A stretch of DNA of 33,035 nt. Origin: Candidatus Desulfosporosinus nitrosoreducens (lineage in GTDB: Bacteria; Bacillota; Desulfitobacteriia; Desulfitobacteriales; Desulfitobacteriaceae). Position 1 is the first letter of the stretch, and each line of letters opens with the position of its first letter. The position numbers and the translations under genes were made by a program. Below the pieces are notes generated by a model. The model was given only the letters and a program-made list of their open reading frames with translations, searched no databases and was not told the origin of the DNA. This document shows positions 15,101 through 23,711 of the stretch, one piece after another. The stretch is from contig NZ_JAVHUW010000080.1 of assembly GCF_030954495.1 (NCBI RefSeq), positions 1 to 33,035 on the forward strand, read 5' to 3'.

Positions 15101-16357
15101 ATGTATTTTAGATTTTTGAAAAATAAAGATTTTATACTTTATATCATTGGAAGCACTGTTACATTTATCGGAGATGAAATGTTGATCTTTTCACTTGCAT
15201 TATACATGCTTAAATTAACAGGTTTAGCATCAACATATGCAACAGTAGTTGCGATTGGGGCACTTCCACCACTGATACTGGGCCCGATAGCGGGTTCGAT
15301 AGTAGATATTTTCAACAAAAAGATGATTGTTATTGGATTAGACCTTTTAAGAGGCATATTACTGATAACAATGGCTTTAAAAACTTTGCTTTGGCAGGCT
15401 TCCGTAGTGGATATATACGTTATTGTTTTAGCTATTGCCGTGTGTGATAGTTTTTATATTCCAGCCCATGCTTCGATAATACCCAGTATTCTTGAAGATA
15501 ATGAATTAAACACCGGGAACACAGTAAATTCTATAACCACCCAAGTCAGCATGATTATTGCCCCAACCATAGCAGCCCTTACCTATGGTTTATTTGGAAT
15601 TTGGCTGATCTTTTTGATCGATGCTATTACATTTTTGATTGTTGTTGTTTCTATGATCTTTGTAAAACTAAAACCGGGAGTAAAGATCAAGAGTAAGAGC
15701 GGGTTTTTGTCCAAAATTATAGAAGGATTCAAGATGTACAAGGACAAAGAGATTTTAAGCATCAGTTTAAACGGTATGTTTACGCATATGCTTGTTTTAC
15801 CAATTTTCATTATAGGATTCCCGTATCTTATAAAAGACGTTTTTGAAGGTGCGGATTTGACCTTTGCAGCAGTGCAGACCGTTGGTTCTCTTGGTCCTTT
15901 GCTTACAATCATTACTGTTCCGCTGGTAGGCAAATTTTATAAGGAATTAAAGGCACTTAATCTGTGCATGGTTGGTATGTTGCTTTCTATAGCGACCATA
16001 TTTTTATTGAGGAATACTGCATTATTTACTGTTTTGAAAGGCAATAATACCTGGATATTGGCGTTTTTCGCACCGGTTATATTTTTATTTGAGGCTTGTT
16101 TATCAACCTATTTAGTCTTTTATACTTCTTTTAATCAAAGGAAGGTTGATCCGCAGCTTTTGGGAAGGTTTTATTCCCTGCTTATTATGCTTTTTGGATT
16201 AGGCAGAATAATTGGAAGCAAGCTGTACGGGGCTCTTTTTGATCTTAATATTATTTTTTATCCCGTGATGGCAGCATGTATCGGGATAGTATTCAAGCTA
16301 TTGCTGAACTTGATGATTACTCCGAATAAAAGCTTGGCAAGAGCCCTAAAAGAGTAA
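15101..16357 (+). CDS. MFS transporter, MefA-like efflux type
   Basis: About 418 residues with ~12 transmembrane helices; the start MYFRFLKNKDFILYIIGS is typical of the MefA/MFS_3 group, with GDEMLIFSLALYMLKLTG in helix 1-2 and the RGILLITMAL loop after helix 3. These are proton-driven exporters, some for macrolides; the substrate here is unknown. ATG 15101 is favoured because TGGAG sits nine bases before it; ATG 15086 in the same frame has no clear signal. The base composition is A+T-rich, unlike the neighbouring molybdenum cassette. The hairpin AACCCG/CGGGTT at 16380-16406 lies just after the stop, without a strong U-tract. Confidence 0.87.
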   Translation: MYFRFLKNKDFILYIIGSTVTFIGDEMLIFSLALYMLKLTGLASTYATVVAIGALPPLILGPIAGSIVDIFNKKMIVIGLDLLRGILLITMALKTLLWQASVVDIYVIVLAIAVCDSFYIPAHASIIPSILEDNELNTGNTVNSITTQVSMIIAPTIAALTYGLFGIWLIFLIDAITFLIVVVSMIFVKLKPGVKIKSKSGFLSKIIEGFKMYKDKEILSISLNGMFTHMLVLPIFIIGFPYLIKDVFEGADLTFAAVQTVGSLGPLLTIITVPLVGKFYKELKALNLCMVGMLLSIATIFLLRNTALFTVLKGNNTWILAFFAPVIFLFEACLSTYLVFYTSFNQRKVDPQLLGRFYSLLIMLFGLGRIIGSKLYGALFDLNIIFYPVMAACIGIVFKLLLNLMITPNKSLARALKE

Positions 16358-16557
16358 TTTGTGAATTATTAATTTAGGAAACCCGAGGGCTAAGAATCAC
16401 CGGGTTGTTCCGTATGTTATGGACTCACCTGATTTTAAAACGGAAATTTGGGGTTCGTTTAAGAAGAAAATCCGTGAGACTACGATAAGCAAAATTCCTT
16501 TACTTAGGAGATGAGTTATGAGATAATTTATGCAATTAATTAAATATAGTAAATCCT

Positions 16558-16670
16558 AATCTCCGAGCTCGCTAACCTAATGAGAGCATCTATGGTTATC
16601 AGCCAGGGTTTTCAGCCCTCAGGGTATATCTGGAAACGGATAGGCCTTCACATATTGAAAAGGAGTGGAT
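16558..16670 (+). ncRNA. Second Moco/Tuco-like riboswitch, altered
   Basis: CTCCGAGC (16561) to AAAAGGAG (16658-16665) form the same closing stem as the first riboswitch. The most distinctive arm is shared almost base for base: CTCAGGGTAT, a GGAAAC loop, then ATAGGCCTT. The intermediate arms differ: TAACC/GGTTA and AGGG/CCCT stems replace the GTCCT/AGGAC and ACACCGG parts. That could be a Tuco-like variant lacking one helix, or a degraded copy. A strong terminator follows at 16696. The next gene is the LuxR regulator at 17034, not a molybdenum gene. Confidence 0.65.
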
Positions 16671-16695
16671 AGCCTTCCGGGCTTTAGTTTGGTAT

Positions 16696-16727
16696 GCTCC
16701 ACTTTCGCAAGTGGAGCTATTTTATTT
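16696..16727 (+). terminator. Terminator after the second Moco/Tuco-like element
   Basis: GCTCCACTT-tcgc-AAGTGGAGC, a perfect nine-base stem, followed by TATTTTATTT. It lies ~30 bases after the aptamer, the same layout as the first riboswitch and its terminator. Confidence 0.8.
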
Positions 16728-16774
16728 GGAAGATATAATAGATTTTACCTTTTAGATTTTATCCGATGACTAAC

Positions 16775-16890
16775 CCGCTCTAAAACTCCCGCTTTTACAA
16801 GCGGTGAGTTAAGAGCGGCTAAGTCCCTGGATAAGGGCGACTAAGATTCAGATGGAGTAAAACTCCACCTGAATCAAGTCTTCTTTATTT
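16775..16890. repeat. Structured segment resembling an IS605/TnpB-type element end
   Basis: CCGCTCT (16775-16781) pairs with AGAGCGG (16812-16818) around an inner ACTC-CGCT/AGCG-GAGT stem, then TCCCTGGATAAGGG, then a 13-base near-perfect hairpin GATTCAGATGGAG/CTCCACCTGAATC (one mismatch) followed by TTCTTTATTT. The chain of hairpins is like noncoding right ends of IS200/IS605 elements, whose transcripts serve as guide RNAs for TnpB. No TnpB or TnpA gene is present, so it would be a solo end or a non-autonomous remnant. It lies between the second riboswitch and the LuxR gene. Confidence 0.4.
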
Positions 16891-17033
16891 GTATATCGCC
16901 CTGCGGCGCAGTTGATTGCTAAGGGATTGTCCTTGTTATATTATTAATTAATTAGCAGTAAATTATGTCAATATTTTAGGGCTTGCAGATGCCGCATTAG
17001 CTGCAATTTATAGACCGGAGTAGAGGGATATGA

Positions 17034-19508
17034 GTGAAAAAAGTAAGAACGTTAAAAAGAAAACGTGTTTATGAGATTCTGGCGGAACTTTACGATCATC
17101 CCCTGACAATTGTTGAGGCTCCTATGGGATTTGGGAAAACAACGGCAGTGAAAGATTTTTTTCAATCGAAAAAGAGCAGTCCCCTTTGGATTACCTTCCA
17201 GGGGGCAGAAGAAGCAACATCCTTGTTTTGGAATAAATTCGCTGATGAACTGGGAAAACTTGACGAAAGCGCCGCTCTGACCTTGAAAAGCCTTGGCTTT
17301 CCCCTCGATATGCCCCAGATTGCCAAGGTATTGACCGTTCTGAACAACATGGACTTAAAGGAGAAAACTCCTCTGGTCATTGACGACTTTCATCTCTCGT
17401 CCGACAGCAATATCGCCAAATTTCTGCTGCATCTTGTGGCTGAATGCGTAGATAACCTTCATATCGTCATTATTACCAGGGATACCACCCAGCTCAGCTT
17501 TTCCGAGCTGCTTGCCAAGGGATTGTGTTATGTTATATCTCAACAATACTTAAAATTTAGCGAGCAGGAAGTCCGGAGCTATTGTTTAATGATGACGGAT
17601 ACGATATCCGAGGCAGATGTGCTGAAAATTAACGAATACACCGACGGCTGGATTTCCCTGATCTATTTGATCTTACTTGGACTGGAAAATGGTATTCCTG
17701 TGGGTATGAATAGTTCCATTGACGAGCTTGTGGAAAACGTGCTCTTTAACATCTTAGATGAAGGTATTCAGAATTTCTTACTTAAGCTCTCCTTAATGAA
17801 TGACTTCACAGCCAAACAAGCTTTGTTTGTCACTCAGGAGGAAAAGACCCTGGAAATTCTCAGAAAGCTTCGTAAAGAGAACGCCTTTGTCTCTTATGAT
17901 GAAGGCAGGAAAACCTATAAAATTCACAATGTGCTGCTTGATTTTCTGAGACTCAAACAGCATTTTGCCAGAGAGGAGCTTCAAGCGCTCTACAAACGTC
18001 TTGGAGAATGGCACCTTGCTGACAAAGACTTCAAAACGGCATACGCCTGCCTTTATCAGGCCGGTGCTGCCGAGCAGATTCTTGCTCATCTCAACGATCC
18101 CAAGAATATCCGCAGCAGTCTTTCCGGTTTTGAAGGTTCTATCCAAATGTTCGAAAGCCTGCCGCTGAACTTGCTCAATAAGTATCCCCTGGCTTATCTG
18201 CAGCATATTCTGCTCATGATTTTCAGCGGAGACGAAGAGAGGATTTCCGCCTATACAGAAAAACTGGAAAACCTGAAAGCAACCTACGAGCAAATGGAAA
18301 ATGTCGATGAAGCCTACCGGAACCGAATTATTGCCGAAAGCCTGATCATTAAGAAATTTACCTATTTCAACAAGCTGGAACCCACCAGTGACAGCAATGC
18401 TAAAATCATTCGTCTTCTCAACGGACAGCAATCCTGGATTATGCGCCGGGAGGATGAGTTTACCTTTGGCTCTCCCCATTTGCTGTATATTTATTTTAGA
18501 GATCAAGGCAGCTTTCAAGAGCTAACCAAGGCTGTTACCGACAAATTTAGGGCCTATGTTCAGTTTGCCGACGGCTGCGGCACAGGCTCCGACTATTTGG
18601 TTGCCGCCGAATACGCACTGGAAACCGGCGACTGGAGGCATGCCGAGTTAAACAGCCTCAAGGCGATCTATAAGGCCCGGACAAAAACTCAAACCGGCAT
18701 TATCATCTGTGCCACCTTTAACCTTATCCGGCTTTATATTCTGCAAGGAAAAACCTCTGCCGGTTTAGAATTGCTGAGACACCTGGAAGAAGAGGTTTTG
18801 GTGGTGAATAATCCAATTTATAACACAACCCTCGACATCTGCAAAGGCTATCTGCAAGCCTGTCTGTTGCAGCCGGAAATAATACCCTGTTGGCTGCAGA
18901 CAGGTGACATGACGGAAGCGGATTTTTACTACCAGGGTATTGCCTTCAATTATATCGTCCACGGCAAAGCTGTCCTGCTTGCCAAAAAGTACATAGAGCT
19001 GGAAGTTCTGGCGGAAAGCCTTAATGAATACTTTTCCCTCTTCAGCAATCAATTGGGCTTTATTCATCAACATATTTTTGAGGCTGTTGCCAAATATCAA
19101 TTATACGGACTGGACGAGGGCATAGCGGCGCTGGAGGACGGTTTGCTCAAAGGCCGTGCGGATGGTATCATTATGCCCTTTATTGAAAATGCCCCTCATC
19201 TTATGGAGATGCTTAGCGTCATGGTGTCGCGCGGAGCAAACGACGAATACCTCCAAAAAATCCTCCATTTTGCTGAAAAATATAAGGAAAGCCTCAGCAA
19301 TAGTCCGATCAGCAAGGTCCAGTTATCCCAAAGAGAGATTGAAGTACTTTCCCTCGCTGCCGAAGGTTTAAGCAGAGATGCCATCGCAGCACGGCTATGC
19401 GTGTCTATGGGAACGGTGAAAACGCATTTGCAGAACATCTACCAAAAACTTGAAGTCAACGGAAAAGTTTCGGCCATCAAAATTGCCCAAATGCATGGGC
19501 TGATCTGA
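17034..19508 (+). CDS. Large MalT-like LuxR-family regulator
   Basis: 824 residues with the LAL/MalT plan. An N-terminal STAND-type NTPase has Walker A APMGFGKTT (29-37) and Walker B TPLVIDDFH (112-120); a long helical-repeat middle (roughly 320-740) is of the TPR-like sensor type; and a C-terminal GerE helix-turn-helix begins LSQREIEVLSLAAEGLS (about 762-778) with MGTVKTHLQNIYQKL as the recognition helix region. Such proteins activate transcription on binding an effector and ATP. GTG 17034 follows AGAGGGA. The gene points toward, and ends 44 bases from, the DUF4157 gene on the opposite strand. A structured leader lies upstream. Targets are unknown. Confidence 0.9.
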   Translation: MKKVRTLKRKRVYEILAELYDHPLTIVEAPMGFGKTTAVKDFFQSKKSSPLWITFQGAEEATSLFWNKFADELGKLDESAALTLKSLGFPLDMPQIAKVLTVLNNMDLKEKTPLVIDDFHLSSDSNIAKFLLHLVAECVDNLHIVIITRDTTQLSFSELLAKGLCYVISQQYLKFSEQEVRSYCLMMTDTISEADVLKINEYTDGWISLIYLILLGLENGIPVGMNSSIDELVENVLFNILDEGIQNFLLKLSLMNDFTAKQALFVTQEEKTLEILRKLRKENAFVSYDEGRKTYKIHNVLLDFLRLKQHFAREELQALYKRLGEWHLADKDFKTAYACLYQAGAAEQILAHLNDPKNIRSSLSGFEGSIQMFESLPLNLLNKYPLAYLQHILLMIFSGDEERISAYTEKLENLKATYEQMENVDEAYRNRIIAESLIIKKFTYFNKLEPTSDSNAKIIRLLNGQQSWIMRREDEFTFGSPHLLYIYFRDQGSFQELTKAVTDKFRAYVQFADGCGTGSDYLVAAEYALETGDWRHAELNSLKAIYKARTKTQTGIIICATFNLIRLYILQGKTSAGLELLRHLEEEVLVVNNPIYNTTLDICKGYLQACLLQPEIIPCWLQTGDMTEADFYYQGIAFNYIVHGKAVLLAKKYIELEVLAESLNEYFSLFSNQLGFIHQHIFEAVAKYQLYGLDEGIAALEDGLLKGRADGIIMPFIENAPHLMEMLSVMVSRGANDEYLQKILHFAEKYKESLSNSPISKVQLSQREIEVLSLAAEGLSRDAIAARLCVSMGTVKTHLQNIYQKLEVNGKVSAIKIAQMHGLI

Positions 19509-19552
19509 CCTAATACCTGGTAACGAATCCACTTTTAAAGCTTGCCGCTGCC

Positions 19553-21790
19553 TTAAAACGGCCACCACGTTTTCTTCTTTGTGCCATAGCCGCCCCGCTT
19601 TTGGCGCTGCTCCCTGCGTTGTTCCGGAGTCATCAGGGCACCACCGTTCACGACTACGCCGCCTGCAAGCTCATCATTGATGTGCGGAAGGGCCTCGCCG
19701 ACTTTATCTCCGTTGCCAAAATTGCCTATTGCTCCATACCCTGCCATATTATAAAGATATTCCTCATAATAAGAGCTCGCAAAACGATCAGTTATATTCC
19801 TTTTTTCTATAACTTTCAGTTTGTCATCAAGTTTCCCCAGACGGTGCGCTTCTTTGGTCCAAGGAGCCAGAGCTCTGTGGGTATCCACTCCCCATTCGCT
19901 GTCCTCTATCAGGACATTTGATTCCTTATCGTCCATTTCCTTCTTAATAGCATCCTGCAGTGTGTATAATCTCTCTATGGCCGCTTCTGTCTCCTCCTCC
20001 GAAATCAAACCCTTCAGGGAAGCCTTCAGCAGATCAGGCTCCATGGCCATGACTTGTTCCGCAAATTTTGCGTCGAGATGCGGCAGGGTCAGACGCCCTT
20101 CCTGGGTGAATGTGGCATGTTCGCCATCCAAGGTCTTTTCTTTGCGGTAATTCACATTTATATGGGGATTCATCCCGAAGGAGGCGTCGTTGTCAAAGAA
20201 TGTAACTTTATTCACAACGTTACTGCCCTTGTTTCTTCTTCCCTGGGCATCTACGCTGCCAAACCGGACATTGCCGCCGCTGTGATCGGCCTGCCCGCAG
20301 AGATAGTCAAAAACCTGCCCCGTGCTGACATCGCGCTGGACAAGAGCATCCAGTTTCTGCTTTTCAGGCATCCCATAAATTCTGGGGCCATAACCAATCG
20401 CCTCATCTGACACGATACCGCTCTGAAGTGCCGAACCTCCTCCTGGGTCAAGGGCGGCTTCCCTTGACTCTGCCGTGAGCTTGCCGATACCCAGCAGATT
20501 GGCGTATACACTGGTTGCCAGGTTCCGGCTGCCGGTTTCATAATATTCGTTTCCTGTTTTATCTTTTAAAATGCTGGATTCAAGAGCCAGGGCCATATCA
20601 CTTGCATTTAACTCCTTTTGAGCATCCTTGTCGCCTTTACCGACCCTTTCCTGCAATTCCTTGACGTTTTCCCCAGCGGCTATGCGCGTACTCGGCTTAA
20701 AATAGCGATGCCCGTCCTCATTGCCAAGTTCATATACCGTGCTGGAATTGCCGGCGTTTCCAGCCAGTTTGTTGCGGTCGATCTGGGAGCCGTCAAGAAC
20801 CGCGGCAGCGCTGCCGGACAAGATTGAATCCCAGTTCAGGGTCTTACGCTCGGCAGCGGACATGCCCGCGACTTTGATCCTGGCATTTTGTACCGCCATT
20901 TTTTCCAGTGCAGCCCTCTGCAGAACCTTCTTGGCCAAGTCTACTTGCGGATTCGGGGCATTGTTATGCGGATCGGCTCCCTCGATCAGGCTCTTACTGG
21001 TTTCAATCAACTCCTCGTATTTAGCAACGGCATTGGTCACCATTGCCATATCCTTCTCCTTTTTATTCCCGAATTTACCTTTTACAGACTTACTGGCACT
21101 TCCCGCGACCCCTTTAAACAGCTTTTGGGTTTCCTTTGTGGCGGTAAGCTGAGGCAGAAGACTCTTGAGAGTTTCCGGAGCAGGCGCCTTGGGCCGGGAA
21201 GCGCCGTCGTGACGTTCTTCCTTAGCATTCCCCCAGAGCTTTTTCAAAAACTTCGGCATCATCTGCACCTCACCCATAGGTGCCGTAACCGTGGAAACAG
21301 GGGATTCAACGGCACCCTGCTGTACGGTATGCACAAGCTCATGAGCAGCTGTGGCGGCATTAAAGCCCTCTGAGCCAAAGTAGACGTCTTTGCCGGAGGT
21401 ATAGGCACGTGCCCCAATTGTATCGGCGTTAACCATGGCCTGAGGATCGGTATGAAATCTGACCTCCGAAAAATCTGTGTCCAGCCGCTGACCCATGGTG
21501 GTTTTAACGGACTCAGGGGTACCGTAAGGTATGCCTTTTGCAAACCTGTCCGCCTCACTTTCAGCGGCAGGACGCTGATTTTGCAAAGACTGAATAGGCA
21601 GTCTTGAACGCACGGCCTGCCGCAGCTTCTCCTGATCTTCGCGGCTATTCGGCGAAACATTCCCTTGGTCATTCCTACCCATTAAGCTACAAAGGACTCC
21701 GTTGGGAATATTATTATGCGCAACCTGTACAGTTCTGGTGATAGGCTTCTCCTGGTTAACATAGTCTTCTCTTTTAATTCTTTCTTTCAT
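19553..21790 (-). CDS. DUF4157 (eCIS-core) protein with C-terminal kinase-like region
   Basis: 745 residues from ATG 21790, chosen for GGGAGGG just upstream. Residues ~76-160 are a DUF4157 domain: ESEADRFAKG, DFSEVRFHTD, ARAYTSGKDVYFG and HELVH (150-154), an intact HExxH zinc-peptidase motif. Residues ~180-340 are basic and helical. From ~349 the pattern suggests a HipA/PI3K-like kinase fold: VYELGNEDGHRYFKPS with K365, a helix near 422-436, FDYLCGQADHSGGNVRF (D502, H503, N507; compare DRHxxN), and FFDNDASFG (D533, D535; compare DFG). The tail is basic and ends TWWPF. DUF4157 occurs in proteins linked to extracellular contractile injection systems and in toxins. No sheath or baseplate genes are here. 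The kinase assignment is inference. Confidence 0.8.
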   Translation of the reverse strand: MKERIKREDYVNQEKPITRTVQVAHNNIPNGVLCSLMGRNDQGNVSPNSREDQEKLRQAVRSRLPIQSLQNQRPAAESEADRFAKGIPYGTPESVKTTMGQRLDTDFSEVRFHTDPQAMVNADTIGARAYTSGKDVYFGSEGFNAATAAHELVHTVQQGAVESPVSTVTAPMGEVQMMPKFLKKLWGNAKEERHDGASRPKAPAPETLKSLLPQLTATKETQKLFKGVAGSASKSVKGKFGNKKEKDMAMVTNAVAKYEELIETSKSLIEGADPHNNAPNPQVDLAKKVLQRAALEKMAVQNARIKVAGMSAAERKTLNWDSILSGSAAAVLDGSQIDRNKLAGNAGNSSTVYELGNEDGHRYFKPSTRIAAGENVKELQERVGKGDKDAQKELNASDMALALESSILKDKTGNEYYETGSRNLATSVYANLLGIGKLTAESREAALDPGGGSALQSGIVSDEAIGYGPRIYGMPEKQKLDALVQRDVSTGQVFDYLCGQADHSGGNVRFGSVDAQGRRNKGSNVVNKVTFFDNDASFGMNPHINVNYRKEKTLDGEHATFTQEGRLTLPHLDAKFAEQVMAMEPDLLKASLKGLISEEETEAAIERLYTLQDAIKKEMDDKESNVLIEDSEWGVDTHRALAPWTKEAHRLGKLDDKLKVIEKRNITDRFASSYYEEYLYNMAGYGAIGNFGNGDKVGEALPHINDELAGGVVVNGGALMTPEQRREQRQKRGGYGTKKKTWWPF

Positions 21791-22436
21791 AGGATTCCCT
21801 CCCATGATATTTGACTGTTTGGCCGGTGCCGTATCCGCTGCTGTATAATGTCCTGAAATCCGGAGCTGTGCAATCAAATGCAAATTCTCCTATCATTGCA
21901 GGAATCTTGCCTGCAAAATAGACTGATTTCAGATTGCCGCAGCCATAAAATGCATAATTTCCAAGCTTACTTACTTTGCCGGGAATTCTGATTTCTATTA
22001 ATGATTCGCAAACTACGAAAGCTCCGTAACCGATTTCTTTCAGTGTTTCCGGCAAAGTCACTTTCCTAAGTGATGTACAGCCGTAAAAAGCATAGTCCTC
22101 AATATGGACCACTCCTTGTGGAATAATAATTCCGGCGAGGTTTTTACAATTTTTAAAGGCATCCTCACCGATGGATTGCACTTGAACCCCATTTATTTCA
22201 GAAGGTATTACTATGTTCCCTCCGGAGCCATTGTATCCTCTGATTGTCCCGAGGGCCTCATCAAAGCTGAAATCACCCTTTTCAAGTTCTGCCGTGATCG
22301 TAACATCGGCAGACGGCATGGAAAAAGAAAATTCATTCTTCATACATTCGATAGCGCTATAGTCCGAACCGTTAAAGTACTTCAAGCTTCCTGGCTTAAG
22401 ATACCAGCCGCATTCAGGCGTCACAGCCACATACAC
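21774..22436 (-). CDS. BspA-type leucine-rich-repeat protein, 5' end uncertain
   Basis: 220 residues from a GTG at 22436. Residues ~1-50 (YVAVTPECGWYLKPGSLKY ... FSMPSADVTITAEL) are the latter part of an InlB B-repeat-like domain. From ~65 come BspA/LRR_5 repeats with the pattern IGEDAFKNCKNLAGIIIP, IEDYAFYGCTSLRKVTLP, IGYGAFVVCESLIEIRIP, LGNYAFYGCGNLKSVYF. These usually mediate surface adhesion. The same frame stays open to 22613 and adds residues (LITTNVTAARAGKAV) that complete the first strands of the B-repeat, yet no ATG, GTG or TTG occurs there and no signal peptide is seen. It is therefore probably 5'-truncated. It overlaps the DUF4157 start by 17 bases. Confidence 0.72.
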   Translation of the reverse strand: MYVAVTPECGWYLKPGSLKYFNGSDYSAIECMKNEFSFSMPSADVTITAELEKGDFSFDEALGTIRGYNGSGGNIVIPSEINGVQVQSIGEDAFKNCKNLAGIIIPQGVVHIEDYAFYGCTSLRKVTLPETLKEIGYGAFVVCESLIEIRIPGKVSKLGNYAFYGCGNLKSVYFAGKIPAMIGEFAFDCTAPDFRTLYSSGYGTGQTVKYHGRESYERKN

Positions 22437-22535
22437 CGCTTTGCCGGCCCTCGCTGCTGTAACATTGGTTGTGATTAGACAATGCCGGAGAGTATTATCT
22501 ATGTTTATGGCATATAAGCGGATGCAGTTAATCTT

Positions 22536-22560
22536 ACTTATTTCAGCTCCCTCCCTTTGC
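22536..22560. repeat. 25-bp direct repeat, copy 1
   Basis: Identical over 25 bases to 23712-23736, beginning ACTTATTTCAGC and ending CCCTTTGC. On the minus strand it reads GCAAAGGGAGGGAGCTGAAA, i.e. a strong ribosome binding site. This copy lies inside the extended open frame of the leucine-rich-repeat gene. Confidence 0.85.
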
Positions 22561-22613
22561 GTGTGACCTGAACCAAAACTAACAATGTAGACAATTATAC
22601 CGACTATTTTTTT

Positions 22614-22869
22614 TTACGGTATCTGCCGTTCGGCGTATTTTATATCCAATTGCTTGTTTGGTATCTTTCCGGTCGCTGCGAAAAGAGATCGATCATCTTT
22701 CTTCTTCATTTCTTGAATCTTCCCAATTGGCGATAGTGGAATTCAGTTCGTCCATTTTATTCGTATATATTGAAAAGACGATCTAAAACATATACAATTC
22801 TTGTCAGAAAGTTGCATTTAAGGTATTAATTATACGACTCTTTAATTATTTAGAGAGGAGATCATTAAA
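22614..22869. other. Intergenic region with candidate promoter
   Basis: TTGTCA (22801-22806), 17 bases, then TATTAA (22824-22829) is a plausible sigma-A type promoter for the gene at 22870. On the minus strand a 31-codon frame from ATG 22709 (MKKKDDRSLFAATGKIPNKQ...) ends at the same stop that closes the leucine-rich-repeat frame; its reality is doubtful. Confidence 0.3.
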
Positions 22870-23685
22870 TTGGTACAAAAAATAGACGAAGAACAGGCGC
22901 TAGTTCCAATAGAAGTTACTGAAACGGAGGTTTTGGGAATTGACAAAAGGAGGTTCTTTTCAAGGCGAAACCGAATTAAAATTATCGCGGGCACTGTATG
23001 CGCGACTGTTTTGATCAGCGGCGGCATCGGACTAGCATACACCAAATCCAACTTCATAACACAATCGCTAAGCAGCACTACCAACAAAGCGCCGACCCAA
23101 GTCGCAGACGCAGGAACTCCAAACGCTGATGTGGAAAAGCCCATTGATAAACCCGAACCGCTTGTTGACCCTACATATGACTTTTCTAAAGCGCCTGCTG
23201 AGAACACACAAACCGAATGGAACGGCGATAGTTACCCACCGGTACCCAACGATGGTCGTTACACCCCGTCCGTACACAATCCGGCAGGTTTATACGTCCG
23301 GGCTATTACATTCCACGAAGGCTTTCGCCCCAAAGGTCTTAAAGCTTTGGACGTTGAAATCGTGGGAAGAAGCGCGGTAAACGGTGAAAACGAATTAGTT
23401 AACGGCAGGGATAACATTATCGAAGTCACCGGAACCACGGGAAAAATTTATAACATGGAAGGAAGCAAAGGAACGGGTGTGACGGGCAATTACATTTACA
23501 AAGATTATAGTGAATATAGAATAATTCAATACGCTGACATTGATGAACGCGAAAAGGATATTGTCGAAGTTAAATTCAAGCGCAATGGCCAGATAGTAAC
23601 CCTAAGACCTGACAAGAATACCAAATACAATATAACACATGGCCCAAAGAAGGAGACAACCGTCGCAACACCCACGCTGGAGTAG
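22870..23685 (+). CDS. Membrane-anchored extracytoplasmic protein, function unknown
   Basis: 271 residues from TTG 22870, with AGAGGAG a short distance before it. A cytoplasmic N-terminus with a basic patch (KRRFFSRRNRIK) is followed by one transmembrane span at about 40-58 (IIAGTVCATVLISGGIGLAY), then an outside region that starts with a low-complexity Thr/Pro/Glu/Asp linker (KPIDKPEPLVDP) and a mixed alpha/beta C-terminal part (NPAGLYVRAITFHEGFRP ... LRPDKNTKYNITHG). No enzyme motif is recognised. It lies between two copies of a 25-bp direct repeat and is opposite in strand to its neighbours, so it may have been inserted here. A bidirectional terminator follows. Confidence 0.68.
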   Translation: MVQKIDEEQALVPIEVTETEVLGIDKRRFFSRRNRIKIIAGTVCATVLISGGIGLAYTKSNFITQSLSSTTNKAPTQVADAGTPNADVEKPIDKPEPLVDPTYDFSKAPAENTQTEWNGDSYPPVPNDGRYTPSVHNPAGLYVRAITFHEGFRPKGLKALDVEIVGRSAVNGENELVNGRDNIIEVTGTTGKIYNMEGSKGTGVTGNYIYKDYSEYRIIQYADIDEREKDIVEVKFKRNGQIVTLRPDKNTKYNITHGPKKETTVATPTLE

Positions 23686-23711
23686 TATTATGATTTGATT
23701 TGAGTCAGAAA

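Noticed and set aside
20054..21373. Plus-strand frames opposite the DUF4157 gene
   Set aside because: Shadows of a well-supported minus-strand protein with conserved motifs; no start signals.
19553..22613. A complete extracellular contractile injection system
   Set aside because: No sheath, tube, baseplate, spike or AAA+ ATPase gene is in the window; only the DUF4157-type protein is seen.
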